Numbered from the stretch's first letter, positions 54,634 through 63,848 are shown. The stretch: 64,000 nucleotides of DNA from Bryopsis sp. KO-2023 (GCA_030272585.1 BSYQ01000002.1:7316001-7380000), one strand, 5' to 3'. The notes: generated from the sequence alone by a model not told the origin. Numbers and translations are program-made.

Positions 54634-55160
54634 TCAGCGGCCACCCCCTCCTCCACCTCCGCCGCCGCCGCCACCACCACCACCACCGCCGCCTCCTCCT
54701 CCTCCCCCTCCTCCGCCACCACCACCACCACCACCACCACCACCTCCACCGCCGCCGCCGCCACCGTAGCAGCCTTGATGGCACTTACAGCGGCAGGCCC
54801 ATTCGTCCCAAAATGCCCAGTGGCAGCACTGTTGGTTCTTCCAACCACAATCTGCACACAACCAGCCCAGAGCTCTTTTTGAGACACAGGGTATCCTCAC
54901 AAAACAAAACTCCGTCAACTGCAGCGGACACAATTCCTAGCTTGCTGTTTCACTCACTTCTCCAACCACAACCAGCCAACTGACGCCCAGAAAACAGAGA
55001 AGCTTCGACATCTGCAACAGAACCCAATCAATATACAAATTAGGTTCTTGACCGAGAAAACCTGTAGGGGGAAAGCTTGATCGACAAGAAGCCCACCCGT
55101 TTCACCCATTGCGGCGGCGGCCACAAGGGCGACCAACAAAATAGCAACAAAGGTACGCAT
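54634..55160 (-). CDS. Secreted Cys-rich protein with polyglycine tail
   Basis: Exon 1 (55160-55062, 33 codons) encodes a classical signal peptide: MRTF, a hydrophobic core (VAILLVALVAAAAM), then GETGG. It ends at CAG|GTTTTC, phase 0. The last exon (54918-54634) starts after CGCTGCAG, phase 0, and reads LTEFCFVRIPCVSKRALGWL then CADCGWKNQQCCHWAFWDEW and ACRCKCHQGCY. That gives ten cysteines and several tryptophans in about 50 residues, followed by about 40 glycines, an Arg and a stop. A middle segment, 55011-54958 (18 codons, MSKLLCFLGVSWLVVVGE), also has correct splice sites and phase, so it may be an included or skipped exon. The protein would be about 127 or 145 residues. Gly-rich tails with Cys clusters occur in wall, coat and adhesive proteins; the role here is inference. 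The glycine tract is made of GGN triplets and is probably length-variable. Confidence 0.6.
54640..54775. repeat. (CCN)n trinucleotide tract
   Basis: An imperfect CCG/CCA/CCT run of about 130 bp that encodes the polyglycine tail on the minus strand. Confidence 0.95.
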
Positions 55161-55239
55161 TCTTAATTGAGATCGAGAGTATTCTGGACGAGTGCTTTTT
55201 TTGGTTGGGAAACGGTTGGGCTTCGCCGTTTTGTACCCC

Positions 55240-56279
55240 ACAAGACGCTACACGTGTGCTGCTGAGTGGTGGGGAGTGTGACGCTTCGAAAACGCATTCG
55301 GCCGACATACAAGCGCTGATGCGCAATACACAGTTGGAAGCGTGGTGGTATAAAACAGTCATACGATGATCAGCGCTTGAACGCTTCGGCAGAAAGCCAT
55401 TCGTAGAGGAAAGTATGACACAGACAATGCAGTCGAACAAATCACGGAGACACACAATCAAACCACAAGCTCCGGAACACACACACACACAAGAGAATAG
55501 AGCAGAAAGAGAGTTTACAAAGAGCCTTTGTAAAAGAACTTCTCTGGGAGGGGTCTCCCACAATGCAAAAGATACCGTCTCCCACCGGAGTTTCACATCC
55601 CTGGCCTGAGATTACCTATCCACAAAGAACTATATCCCGTGTATCGAAGAGAATTCTTCCCCAATACTTCAGCTCCCAGAGATAGGTGTCTCGAAAACGT
55701 GAGTTCTAACTTCGGACGACTAAGTGTAACAGTCGGAGATCCAGAGAGAAACTAATGTCCAAAGAACTAGAAACTTGTCCTTCAACTTGTCCTCTTCACG
55801 GAAAAAGCTCCCTTTAAATACTCCAGTGCCAGGTCTACGATAGAACGTATGGGTTGGCAGGAGGGGCGACCCCCAACGTCGAGTATCTCTCTCGCAACGC
55901 GATAGAGACTCGGTTATTCGCTGGAATGGTCTGGACAGGTTGATTCACTGGGGGCGGAGTGTACTTCCTCTCGTGGTGAGCTTGTCGTGTTTCGTTGGCG
56001 TAAGAGTTTGCCTTGACTGCGTTTTAGCTGGCAGACTAGACTGAGCAAAGTTTAGTTCGCTGGAGAGTCTAGTCGGCCAGGTACTCTGCGCTGTCCAGAG
56101 GTGACCGGCCAGTTGTCGACAAGACCTCCAAGAGAGCGTACAAGCCACGGGGGCCAGTGTGTCAACCTAGTTCGAGAGTCGAACTCGAATACTCAGAGTA
56201 GAGTGCCACCATCAAGGTTTCAACCGGGCAATTACTGGAATTGCGGTATATGATTGATCTTGAGGTGTAATATCCCAGA
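55240..56279. other. No firm gene
   Basis: Upstream region of the Cys-rich gene, then sequence flanking the chromovirus. Short ORFs only. A (CA)n run lies at about 55475-55490. Confidence 0.4.
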
Positions 56280-56372
56280 AATGTTGTAAAGAGACGCGGG
56301 GGTATAAGACAAAATGGAACTTTTACAAACACGAACAACTGGTCCAAAGGCCTAGAGCCTTAAGACCGGCCA

Positions 56373-56405
56373 ACCGTTGACCCGGGTTCGAATCCCGTCA
56401 ACGGT
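56373..56405 (-). other. T-arm minihelix in LTR, hairpin A
   Basis: A 9-bp stem (ACCGTTGAC / GTCAACGGT) continues into a GGG/CCC stem and a 7-nt loop, with a 2-nt bulge. On the element's sense strand it contains GGATTCGAACC, a B-box match. It has twelve base pairs, like a tRNA acceptor/T-arm minihelix. The copy in the other LTR is at 63559-63591. Confidence 0.6.
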
Positions 56406-56677
56406 CACAACCGTAACTGGTTGTAACTCTCACTCACGTGACCCCAGACTACACCGTCTGGATACAGTCACACATGATCACCCGTTCCATCACACTATCA
56501 CGTGACCCCAGACTACACCGTCTGGATACAGTCACACATGATCACCCGTTCCATCACACTATCACATCATTACTGTTCCTGTTACGTCACGGGTCAGACG
56601 GCTACATAACCGACTTGACCTCTGTAACCACCGTCGCCCACTGGTCCGCTAGTGCGACCGTTACTATCCTTGTCACT

Positions 56678-56707
56678 GAGAGGTCTAGGGATCGAATCCC
56701 ACCTCTC
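56678..56707 (-). other. T-arm minihelix in LTR, hairpin B
   Basis: A 7-bp stem (GAGAGGT / ACCTCTC), a 3-nt bulge, and a GGG/CCC stem with a 7-nt loop. The sense strand reads GGGATTCGATCCC, another B-box-like T-arm. The copy at 63800-63829 keeps pairing with a wobble pair. Confidence 0.55.
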
Positions 56708-56726
56708 CCTCTTATAAACTGTCACA

Positions 56727-56745
56727 AGACTCCCCCTGACTTTAG
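56727..56745 (-). promoter_or_regulatory. Purine-rich tract before 3' LTR
   Basis: The sense strand reads AGTCAGGGGGAGTCT directly before the LTR, a candidate polypurine tract. Confidence 0.5.
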
Positions 56746-57047
56746 AGATCTGGCCCCCAGACCTAAGGTCACCAAATAGCACATACAGAAATCCAGCAAG
56801 AAAGAATAGAGCCCCTCCCCCAAAAGCAAGAAGGAAAAATCCCAAAGACCTCCCAAAAAGCAAAAAGGAAAAGCCCCATCTGAAAGACCATCCCAAAGAC
56901 AGTAGAAAAGAAAACAGCTGACCTGGCCTCAGCACTAACACCAACTCCCCTGAACCCCCAACAGTCATAGACTGAAATTCCTTTCTCATTCCCATATCTC
57001 TGCAGGGATATCCTTCATTTACTCACTCTTCAACTCTTGAAGTCCTC

Positions 57048-60000
57048 TTATCTCCACCTCCAAACTCTCTTCTCTTGCTCTGTTGCTTCCAAGTGTTTCT
57101 GCTGGAAGTATGCTGCTGCAATATCTGGACAGTTTTCCAGGTTCCTGATAGGCTCCCAGCTATCATGGCCCCTGTCATATCCTTGCCATCTGATCAAGAA
57201 CTCCCTTGAAGTTCTCCCCCTGCCTCTGCCTCTTCTGACCTCTCTGTGATCCAAAAACATCTCCACATGGAACTCTGGGGTTCCATCAATGATCTCTGCT
57301 GGCAGTGGGTTGGGTTCCCTGTTCCCATACTGCTCATCTTGAATGTATCTCCTTAGCTTTGAGATGTGGAACACTGGATGCAGACTCCACTGCTGAGGGA
57401 CTTCCAGTTCATAGGCCACTTGACCCACTCTCTTCACAATCTTGAATGGGCCCACATATTTGGGACCCAACTTCTTGCATCTGTCCCCAGCCAGCTTCAA
57501 GTCCTTGGTACTCAAAAGGACCACATCATCCACCTGAAACTCATCATCTCTTCTATGCTTGTCAGCATTCTGCTTCTGTCTGTTCTGAGCTCTGGCAATG
57601 CATGTCTTGGCCACTTCCACATCCATCCTTAGGTCATTCAATATCTCATCCACACCTCTGATGGGTGTCTCAATCTTCTTCCTCCCCAATAAGGCTGCAG
57701 GCACCAAGGGTTCATCTCCAGAATTTAAGTAGAATGGGCTATACCCAGTGCTTGATTGCTTCCCTTGGTTATAAACAAATTCAGCTGCACTCAACTTTAG
57801 ATCCCAATCAGTTTGAGAGTGATCCACATAGGCTCTGAGGCTCTCTTCCAAGATCCTGTTTAGCCTTTCTGTTTGACCATCTGACTGTGGATGTCTGGCA
57901 GTTGACATCTTCAATCTTGTTCCTACCAAAGCCATCAGCTCCTTCCATAGTTCAGATGTGAACCTGGCATCTCTGTCAGATACCAGGTCCTCAGGCATCC
58001 CATGATGTCTCCATACCTCATCAAAGATCATCCTGGCCATTCCTGCTGCTCCAATGGTTCCTTGGGTGGCACAGAAATGGGACATCTTGGACATCCTGTC
58101 CACAAAAAGCACAATTGCATCCTTCCCCCTGGCAGTCTTGGGCAGTCCTGTGATGAGGTCCAAACTCACAGAGCTCCATCTCCTGGTTGGAATCTGCAAT
58201 GGCTGCAAATCCCCTGCAAGTTTCTTGGTTGATGCTTTAGTCTTTTGGCACACTGGGCAGCTCCTGCAATATTGGGCTACCTCTTGGGACATCTTCTTCC
58301 ACCAGAAATGCTGTTGCAACACAGCTAGTGTTCTCTCCTTCCCTTTGTGTCCTCCAATCAGACTATCATGCCCTTCCTTCATCACCATTGCTTTTAGACT
58401 CTGTGGCACAACAATCTTCCCTTCCACAGTCTGTAGAACTCCATCAGCAGACATCTTGAACACCCTTTGGGTCTGGATGTCAGAATCCAATCTCTTCAGG
58501 ATTTCCTTGCAATGTACATCATTCTTCTGGGCATCAGCAACCTCTTGTGGACTCCCTTGAGCCATAGGTTCCATGGATGATTTCTCCAGTGCATTGATTT
58601 GTTCATCTGATCTTGACAATTCATTTACAGTACCCCTTTTGGTACCTCCTCTTGCATCATTTGGCATCACATCTGTTTTCAGTCTCTCAGGCAGCTTTCC
58701 AGTTTGGCATCCAGTAACCTTCACCAATCTGGAACCCAATGGCTCTCCTGGTTGTTCATCAAACACAAGATCCTGTGGATGATTCTCTCCCCAGGCCCCC
58801 AAGCCTTGGTACCTCTGAACCTTGCCATCATGCTTCACAAGAGTTTTGGTTGTGCCATTTGGTGCAGATGCCTTCAAATCTCCCCCTCCACTTCCAGAAT
58901 CCCTTGGATCCACTGGATGTGGACATCTGGAGAGGGCATCAGCCACCACATTATCTTTTCCAGGAATATGCACAGTCTTGAACCTGAAGGGAGCTAGGAA
59001 CTCCACCCATCTGGCTTGTCTTCTGCTCAGATGTTGTTGTGAATCCAACCAAATTAATGACTGGTTGTCAGTCCTGAGGACAAATTCCCTTCCTTCTAGA
59101 TATGCTCTCCACTTCTTCAAGCAATGCACAATTCCCAACAGCTCAATCTCATGAATGGGGTACCTGGATTCAGCATCAGTGAGCTTATGAGATTCAAATG
59201 CCACTGGATACAATCCATCTGGTCCCTCCTGCATCAGTACTCCCCCCACTCCTGTTTGACTGCCATCTGTGGCCACAATCCAAGGCCACTCTTCCCTTGG
59301 ATGGATCAGGACAGGTGCTGAGCACAATGCTGCCTTGAGATCTTCAAATGCTTGTTGCTCTTCTTTCCCCCATATGAACTGCTGGTTTCCCTTGGTCAGG
59401 TTGGTCAGTGCAGCAGCTTTTCCACTGAAATTGGCCACAAATCTTCTGTAGAAGCAGCACAATCCAAGGAAACTTCTGACATCATGGACATTTGAGGGTG
59501 TAGGCCACTGTTTGATAGCATCCAGCTTGTCAGCCATGGGCTGAACTCCTTGGTGAGTGACCCAAGTACCCAGAAAATCCACCTCCTTTTTCCCTACTGC
59601 AGACTTGACCAATTTTGCATACAGTTGATGCTTCCTGAGGGCTTCCAGCACCAGCTTCATGTGTCTTGCATGCTCTTCAGGTGTGGAAGAATAGATTAGG
59701 ATGTCATCCAAAAACACTTGGACAAATTTGTCAATATAAGGAGCCAGGATCTCATTCATCATGGACATGAAATGTCCAGGAGATCCACTCAACCCCATTG
59801 GCATCACCAAAAATTCATACTGTCCATATTTTGTTCTGAATGCAGTCTTTCTCTCCTCCCCAGGAGCCATCCTTAATTGCCAAAAGCCTGCCCTTAGGTC
59901 CACCTTACTGAAGTAGCTTGCATGCCCCAGCCTGTCCAACATCTCATCCATTCTAGGAATGGGGAATTGGGTAATCTTGGTGGCCCTGTTCAAGGCTCTG

Positions 60001-61646
60001 TAGTCCACACAAAATCTCAATGCCCCTCCAGGTTTGGGGACAAAGAGTACAGGTGCTCCAAAATTGCTGTGGCTTGGTCTAATCATTCCTTTCTCCAGTA
60101 AATAGTCCAATTGCTCCCTTAAGGCATCCAATTCTTTTGGGGATTGCTTGTAGAGTGGGCCAAACACTGGTTTAGTGTCATCCTTCAATGGGATCTTCAT
60201 ATCCCATGGTCTGTGAGGTGGTAGATGGTCTGGTAAATCCATTGGGAAGACATCCTTATAGTCATTCAGGACATCCTTCAGCTCTTGTAGCTCATCATCC
60301 AGTCCATCAACCATGCTCTTGAAATTAGCATCTGTACCATCCTCTGTACCCTTGACTGCCTTTGCTTCACCAGGATTCCTGATTTGCTTGGCTGCATTGA
60401 TTTCCCCTGATTGCTGGGGATCCTGAACTTTCCTGACCAGCACCAGGTAAGCCTCTCCATCTCTGTTCTTCAAACATTTCTTAGCTTCACTGGCTGAGAG
60501 GAGATTGATCTCTTGTGGATCCTGGACTGCTGCTACTTTTGGATGGAATCCTTGTAGCCTGATTGAGACTTTGTTAGGCTTGCAGATGGTGATCACATGA
60601 CTCCTCCAGTCAATGTGTGGATTGTGGTCAACCAGCCAAGCTTTTCCCAGTATGATCTTATGCTTTAAATTTGGCACCATCCAGAAGGTCCTCTTAATCA
60701 CCCATGGACCCAATCTGAGTCTGATCAGTGCTTTCTCCTTTAGCAGGATTCTGGATCCATCAGCTAATTCCACTGACAGATGTTCATCCCTGATGATTTT
60801 CAATGCATTGTCTTGGGCTGTGGTGACATCTATAAAATCACCAGTAGCTCCACTGTCAATAAGACATTTGACTGTCTGTTGTTTCAATTTTCCAGGCACA
60901 TATAGCAGGGTGGATCCCAGGTCTCCTTGACCCACTGATCCCAATTTCCCTGTCACCATTTTCTCCTCTGGATCCTGGTTTGGTGTTGGACAATGTGTCT
61001 CAATTGATGATGAGAATCTGACTTTCTTGTGAATCCCATGACCCCCTTGTGATTCCTCTTTTGCATGTATGGATTTCCATACTCCTGAGGCTGTGAGGAC
61101 CTCTCTGGGCTTAGATGTGGATTCCTTGATTGACTGTAGCTGTTTCTGCATCACCACTGATCCTTTTGGAGGGGAGGACTGTAGACTGTCCTTTGTTATC
61201 CCTTCCATCTCAGGGGATTTCTGTTCTGACTGTCCCAACACTGTGGGGATGGATCCCTTAGCTTTGTTGTTGACCGGATCCCCTTTGCCAGCCCTCGAAT
61301 CTGAGGTACTGGATCTGGCAAGCTTCCCTCCCCCAAACCTTCCCAAATAAGATGAAGATGTTTTACATCTGGATCCTGCCTTTGCCTGAGCATCATTCTC
61401 AGGAGATCCTTTAGATGTTCCCCCTTCAACCTTATCGACCACTAGCACCTTCCCATCACTGACATTCCTCTGATTTCCTTGTAATCCTTCCTTGTCTTGA
61501 GAACCATTCTGACGACTTTCCGACGACATTTCCGACATCACATTTGCATGTCCAGGTTTCTTTGACGCCCCTTCTGGCCTGGTCCAGGGAGGCCTTACTC
61601 GTTTCCCGACGACTTGTTCTGGCCACCCTTGTTCTTCGATCGACAT
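57048..61646 (-). CDS. pol: Pol polyprotein with chromodomain (chromovirus)
   Basis: 1532 codons. Domains in order: a Ser/Lys-rich linker (1 to about 240); aspartic protease with LIDSGATGDFID at about 261; reverse transcriptase with the catalytic FLDDILIYS at about 643; RNase H with VATDGSQTGVGG near 790; the integrase HHCC zinc finger (HDSLIGGHKG...CRSCPVCQKTKA) near 1092-1130; the DDE core with LDLITGLP near 1162, SDRDARF near 1224 and DGQTERLNRILEE near 1256; and a chromodomain (FLIRWQGYDRGHDSWEP) near 1485. The chromodomain is known in this group to bind methylated histone H3 and steer insertion. The frame overlaps the gag end by about 52 nt in the -1 frame. Confidence 0.95.
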   Translation of the reverse strand: MSIEEQGWPEQVVGKRVRPPWTRPEGASKKPGHANVMSEMSSESRQNGSQDKEGLQGNQRNVSDGKVLVVDKVEGGTSKGSPENDAQAKAGSRCKTSSSYLGRFGGGKLARSSTSDSRAGKGDPVNNKAKGSIPTVLGQSEQKSPEMEGITKDSLQSSPPKGSVVMQKQLQSIKESTSKPREVLTASGVWKSIHAKEESQGGHGIHKKVRFSSSIETHCPTPNQDPEEKMVTGKLGSVGQGDLGSTLLYVPGKLKQQTVKCLIDSGATGDFIDVTTAQDNALKIIRDEHLSVELADGSRILLKEKALIRLRLGPWVIKRTFWMVPNLKHKIILGKAWLVDHNPHIDWRSHVITICKPNKVSIRLQGFHPKVAAVQDPQEINLLSASEAKKCLKNRDGEAYLVLVRKVQDPQQSGEINAAKQIRNPGEAKAVKGTEDGTDANFKSMVDGLDDELQELKDVLNDYKDVFPMDLPDHLPPHRPWDMKIPLKDDTKPVFGPLYKQSPKELDALREQLDYLLEKGMIRPSHSNFGAPVLFVPKPGGALRFCVDYRALNRATKITQFPIPRMDEMLDRLGHASYFSKVDLRAGFWQLRMAPGEERKTAFRTKYGQYEFLVMPMGLSGSPGHFMSMMNEILAPYIDKFVQVFLDDILIYSSTPEEHARHMKLVLEALRKHQLYAKLVKSAVGKKEVDFLGTWVTHQGVQPMADKLDAIKQWPTPSNVHDVRSFLGLCCFYRRFVANFSGKAAALTNLTKGNQQFIWGKEEQQAFEDLKAALCSAPVLIHPREEWPWIVATDGSQTGVGGVLMQEGPDGLYPVAFESHKLTDAESRYPIHEIELLGIVHCLKKWRAYLEGREFVLRTDNQSLIWLDSQQHLSRRQARWVEFLAPFRFKTVHIPGKDNVVADALSRCPHPVDPRDSGSGGGDLKASAPNGTTKTLVKHDGKVQRYQGLGAWGENHPQDLVFDEQPGEPLGSRLVKVTGCQTGKLPERLKTDVMPNDARGGTKRGTVNELSRSDEQINALEKSSMEPMAQGSPQEVADAQKNDVHCKEILKRLDSDIQTQRVFKMSADGVLQTVEGKIVVPQSLKAMVMKEGHDSLIGGHKGKERTLAVLQQHFWWKKMSQEVAQYCRSCPVCQKTKASTKKLAGDLQPLQIPTRRWSSVSLDLITGLPKTARGKDAIVLFVDRMSKMSHFCATQGTIGAAGMARMIFDEVWRHHGMPEDLVSDRDARFTSELWKELMALVGTRLKMSTARHPQSDGQTERLNRILEESLRAYVDHSQTDWDLKLSAAEFVYNQGKQSSTGYSPFYLNSGDEPLVPAALLGRKKIETPIRGVDEILNDLRMDVEVAKTCIARAQNRQKQNADKHRRDDEFQVDDVVLLSTKDLKLAGDRCKKLGPKYVGPFKIVKRVGQVAYELEVPQQWSLHPVFHISKLRRYIQDEQYGNREPNPLPAEIIDGTPEFHVEMFLDHREVRRGRGRGRTSREFLIRWQGYDRGHDSWEPIRNLENCPDIAAAYFQQKHLEATEQEKRVWRWR

Positions 61647-62857
61647 TCTCTCGCAAAATGCCCGAACTTCCCGCAGTTATGACATTTCCCTTTCTTGGGC
61701 GCCGACTTGTTCCACTTTTCTCTAGACACTGCGCCGATCTCCATTTTATCGTCATACTGTCGGTTTTGCTTTGGGTACCAGGGAGTTTGGTCGTTTCCTG
61801 CTCGGCCTGCAGCCCGATCTGCTTGCAGTGCCAACTGGACGGCTTCATCAAATGTATGGGGACGGTTTAGGAAAACATGGGATTTTATCTTCGCCTGTAG
61901 AGAGTGCGTGAATAGATGCACCTTGTCTTCGGTGCTCATGGTGGGAGTCTTCAGCAAGAGTTTGGCAAACAAAGCGATATGCTCCCTTAGCGTTCCTTTC
62001 TTGTGTGATAACCGGAACAGTTGGTCTCTGGCTGTTTCTGCTTTGTCAAAGGGGTCGAAGTATTCGATAATCTCCTGCCCCAGAGTCTCCCAGCTCGCCA
62101 ACACGTCCGGGTTGGACGCTTTCTTTACGGTAAACCATTCCTGCGCTGCTCCTCTCAACACCGTCGACGCCAGTAACGCCCTCTTGTTCAGGGGACATCC
62201 AGACGCCACAAAATAAGTTTCCATACTCTCCACCCAGTCGGATGCTCCTTCTCCCGTTTTCCCAAAGAACTGGGGAGGATTCCCCAGACGGATAGGCGCA
62301 AAGTTCCACACATCAGGTATAGATGGCCCTGCAGAGCCTCCACTCGTCGCACCACTCGTCGCTCTCGCTTGCCGGAGCTTTTGCTCCAGTTCTTGTTTTG
62401 CTGCCAACAACGATGCTTGGAAGTCGCTCCTTTGGTTCGCCATTTGTTCTTGCAGGTCCAATAGCTTTTTGTGCATACTTGACCCGGCTTCCAAGTTAAT
62501 GCCCACGGCCGACTGCGCCGTCGACTGCTGCTCAGTTAGTTCCGTCATAGTAGCCACCATGGTAGAGATCTTTGCATCCGTATCCGTCCGAAACTCCATC
62601 GCTTGTGTTTCCCGTAGGGTCTGGCTCAACGTTAGTTCGTCTAGCTTCTGCATTAGTTTCTGGTGGTTCGCTTGGCCGTCGAGGGTCACCTTCGACAGTT
62701 TCTGTTCTAGTTTCGTGCCCGCCTGTCGAACTTTCAACATGTCTGCTCGGACGTCACCCGCCGATTTCTCCAGCAGTTCCATTTTTGATACACGATACGG
62801 GACGTTGGTGGACCGGCCCGCCCCCTTTGCGGGCTGTGCCGCTTTATCCCGTATCAT
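61595..62857 (-). CDS. gag: Gag protein with CCHC zinc knuckle
   Basis: 420 codons. The N-terminal third is coiled-coil-like. The middle (NPPQFFGKTGEGASDWVESM and QEWFTV...) matches the retrotransposon Gag capsid family. A CCHC knuckle, CHNCGKFGHFAREC, lies near 389-402, followed by a basic tail. It forms the particle and binds the RNA. A 36-bp direct repeat (at about 62821-62857 and 62962-62998) flanks the region upstream of the first Met. Confidence 0.9.
   Translation of the reverse strand: MIRDKAAQPAKGAGRSTNVPYRVSKMELLEKSAGDVRADMLKVRQAGTKLEQKLSKVTLDGQANHQKLMQKLDELTLSQTLRETQAMEFRTDTDAKISTMVATMTELTEQQSTAQSAVGINLEAGSSMHKKLLDLQEQMANQRSDFQASLLAAKQELEQKLRQARATSGATSGGSAGPSIPDVWNFAPIRLGNPPQFFGKTGEGASDWVESMETYFVASGCPLNKRALLASTVLRGAAQEWFTVKKASNPDVLASWETLGQEIIEYFDPFDKAETARDQLFRLSHKKGTLREHIALFAKLLLKTPTMSTEDKVHLFTHSLQAKIKSHVFLNRPHTFDEAVQLALQADRAAGRAGNDQTPWYPKQNRQYDDKMEIGAVSREKWNKSAPKKGKCHNCGKFGHFARECRSKNKGGQNKSSGNE
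61601..61607 (-). promoter_or_regulatory. Likely -1 ribosomal frameshift site, GGGAAAC
   Basis: The sense strand has GGGAAAC in the X XXY YYZ register of gag, one codon before the gag stop, and pol lies in the -1 frame. After a 6-nt spacer, GGCCT and AGGCC can form a stem whose loop starts CCCT, able to pair with AGGG just downstream (a possible pseudoknot). Programmed -1 frameshifting at gag-pol is known for retroelements. Confidence 0.75.
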
Positions 62858-62985
62858 CTCGTCCCCCCCCGGGCCAGTGGTCGCCCTCGACCACCTTCTC
62901 CTCGTGCCCGTTACTCCATTCTCCTTGACCCTCTCTGCGATTACCGGGTTACCGTTCTCTCGCCCCCTTTGCGGGCTGTGCCGCT

Positions 62986-63378
62986 TTATCCCGTATCAAT
63001 TTTCCCGGTCGTCTCGACATGTCTGGTTTCGCTCGTGGTTCCAAGCTCAGCAACTTTCTCCTTTACAGCTTTGACTTTGTCCTGTAGCCCGGCTCCCGCT
63101 TCATCGAGCTTGCCGACCGCTTTCGACAGTTTCTGTAAGGACTCTCCATGCTTATTCGCCAGTTTTTCGACTGCCAAGCCTGCTTTGTGAACCTTTGCGA
63201 ACTCGTCGCCATGCTTATTCACCAGTTTCTCCACGTTCTGTCCTGCTTTGTGGATATTCGCGATTTCTGTCTTTATCTCCAACCCTTCGAGTTCCCCGAT
63301 TCGGTCTTCCAGTGCTTTGCACCCCGTCTTTAGTGCCGCCACCGACTCCACCAAGTTATTAAAGTCCTCCGCCGACAT
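62986..63378 (-). CDS. Coiled-coil ORF in the chromovirus leader
   Basis: 130 codons between the primer-binding site and gag, with heptad-like repeats of HKAGQNVEKLVNKHG, HKAGLAVEKLANKHG type. It may be an additional or N-terminal structural part. No domain is recognised. Confidence 0.5.
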   Translation of the reverse strand: MSAEDFNNLVESVAALKTGCKALEDRIGELEGLEIKTEIANIHKAGQNVEKLVNKHGDEFAKVHKAGLAVEKLANKHGESLQKLSKAVGKLDEAGAGLQDKVKAVKEKVAELGTTSETRHVETTGKIDTG

Positions 63379-63456
63379 CCTGGTTCTTCCCCGGTCTTTA
63401 CGATGAACCCAATATCACAGGCTGCCCGATCGTTTGGGTGTAGCCCTGTACACTTC

Positions 63457-63468
63457 GCTCCGAAACCA
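63457..63468 (-). promoter_or_regulatory. Primer-binding site of chromovirus
   Basis: The sense strand reads TGGTTTCGGAGC two bases after the 5' LTR, identical to the PBS at 31021. Confidence 0.78.
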
Positions 63469-63470
63469 CT

Positions 63471-63848
63471 TGTAAAGAGACGCGGGGGTATAAGACAAAA
63501 TGGAACTTTTACAAACACGAACAACTGGTCCAAAGGCCTAGAGCCTTAAGACCGGCCAACCGTTGACCCGGGTTCGAATCCCGTCAACGGTCACAACCGT
63601 AACTGGTTGTAACTCTCACTCACGTGATCCCAGACTACACCGTCTGGATACAGTCACACATGATCACCCGTTCCATCACACTATCACATCATTACTGTTC
63701 CTGTTACGTCACGGGTCAGACGGCTACATAACCGACTTGACCTCTGTAACCACCGTCGCCCACTGGTCCGCTAGTGCGACCGTTACTATCCTTGTCACTG
63801 AGAGGTTTAGGGATCGAATCCCATCTCTCCCTCTTGTAAACTGTCACA
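63471..63848 (-). repeat. 5' LTR of chromovirus, 378 bp
   Basis: TG...CA bounded on the sense strand. Hairpins A and B lie at 63559-63591 and 63800-63829. Confidence 0.95.

Larger units (their letters stand above)
56285..56726 (-). repeat. 3' LTR of chromovirus, 442 bp
   Basis: Matches the other LTR except for a 64-bp tandem duplication at 56435-56562 and about four substitutions. It holds two tRNA-like T-arm hairpins, 56373-56405 and 56678-56707. Confidence 0.95.
56285..63848 (-). mobile_element. Ty3/gypsy chromovirus, apparently whole
   Basis: A 7564-bp LTR retrotransposon on the minus strand. A 5-bp target duplication AATGT lies at 56280-56284 and 63849-63853. LTRs are bounded by TG and CA. 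It has gag, pol with protease, reverse transcriptase, RNase H and integrase, and a C-terminal chromodomain, which places it among the chromoviruses. The primer-binding site is next to the right LTR and a purine-rich tract next to the left LTR. The two LTRs differ by about four substitutions (about 1 per cent) plus a 64-bp tandem duplication in the left one, so the insertion is young. The long frames are open and the element looks whole or nearly so. Confidence 0.95.

Noticed and set aside
54398-54887. Arg/Trp-rich, Val/Ala/Glu-rich and His/Arg-rich ORFs across the CCN tract
   Set aside because: Other frames of the triplet repeat. Only the polyglycine frame joins a signal peptide and Cys module by correct splicing.
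55726-56284. TGTAACAG at 55726 as the start of a solo LTR
   Set aside because: It resembles the TGTAAC start of the 182-bp LTR, but nothing further matches and no CA end with a target duplication was found.
57037-63190. Plus-strand ORFs inside the chromovirus
   Set aside because: They are complements of gag and pol with no independent signals.
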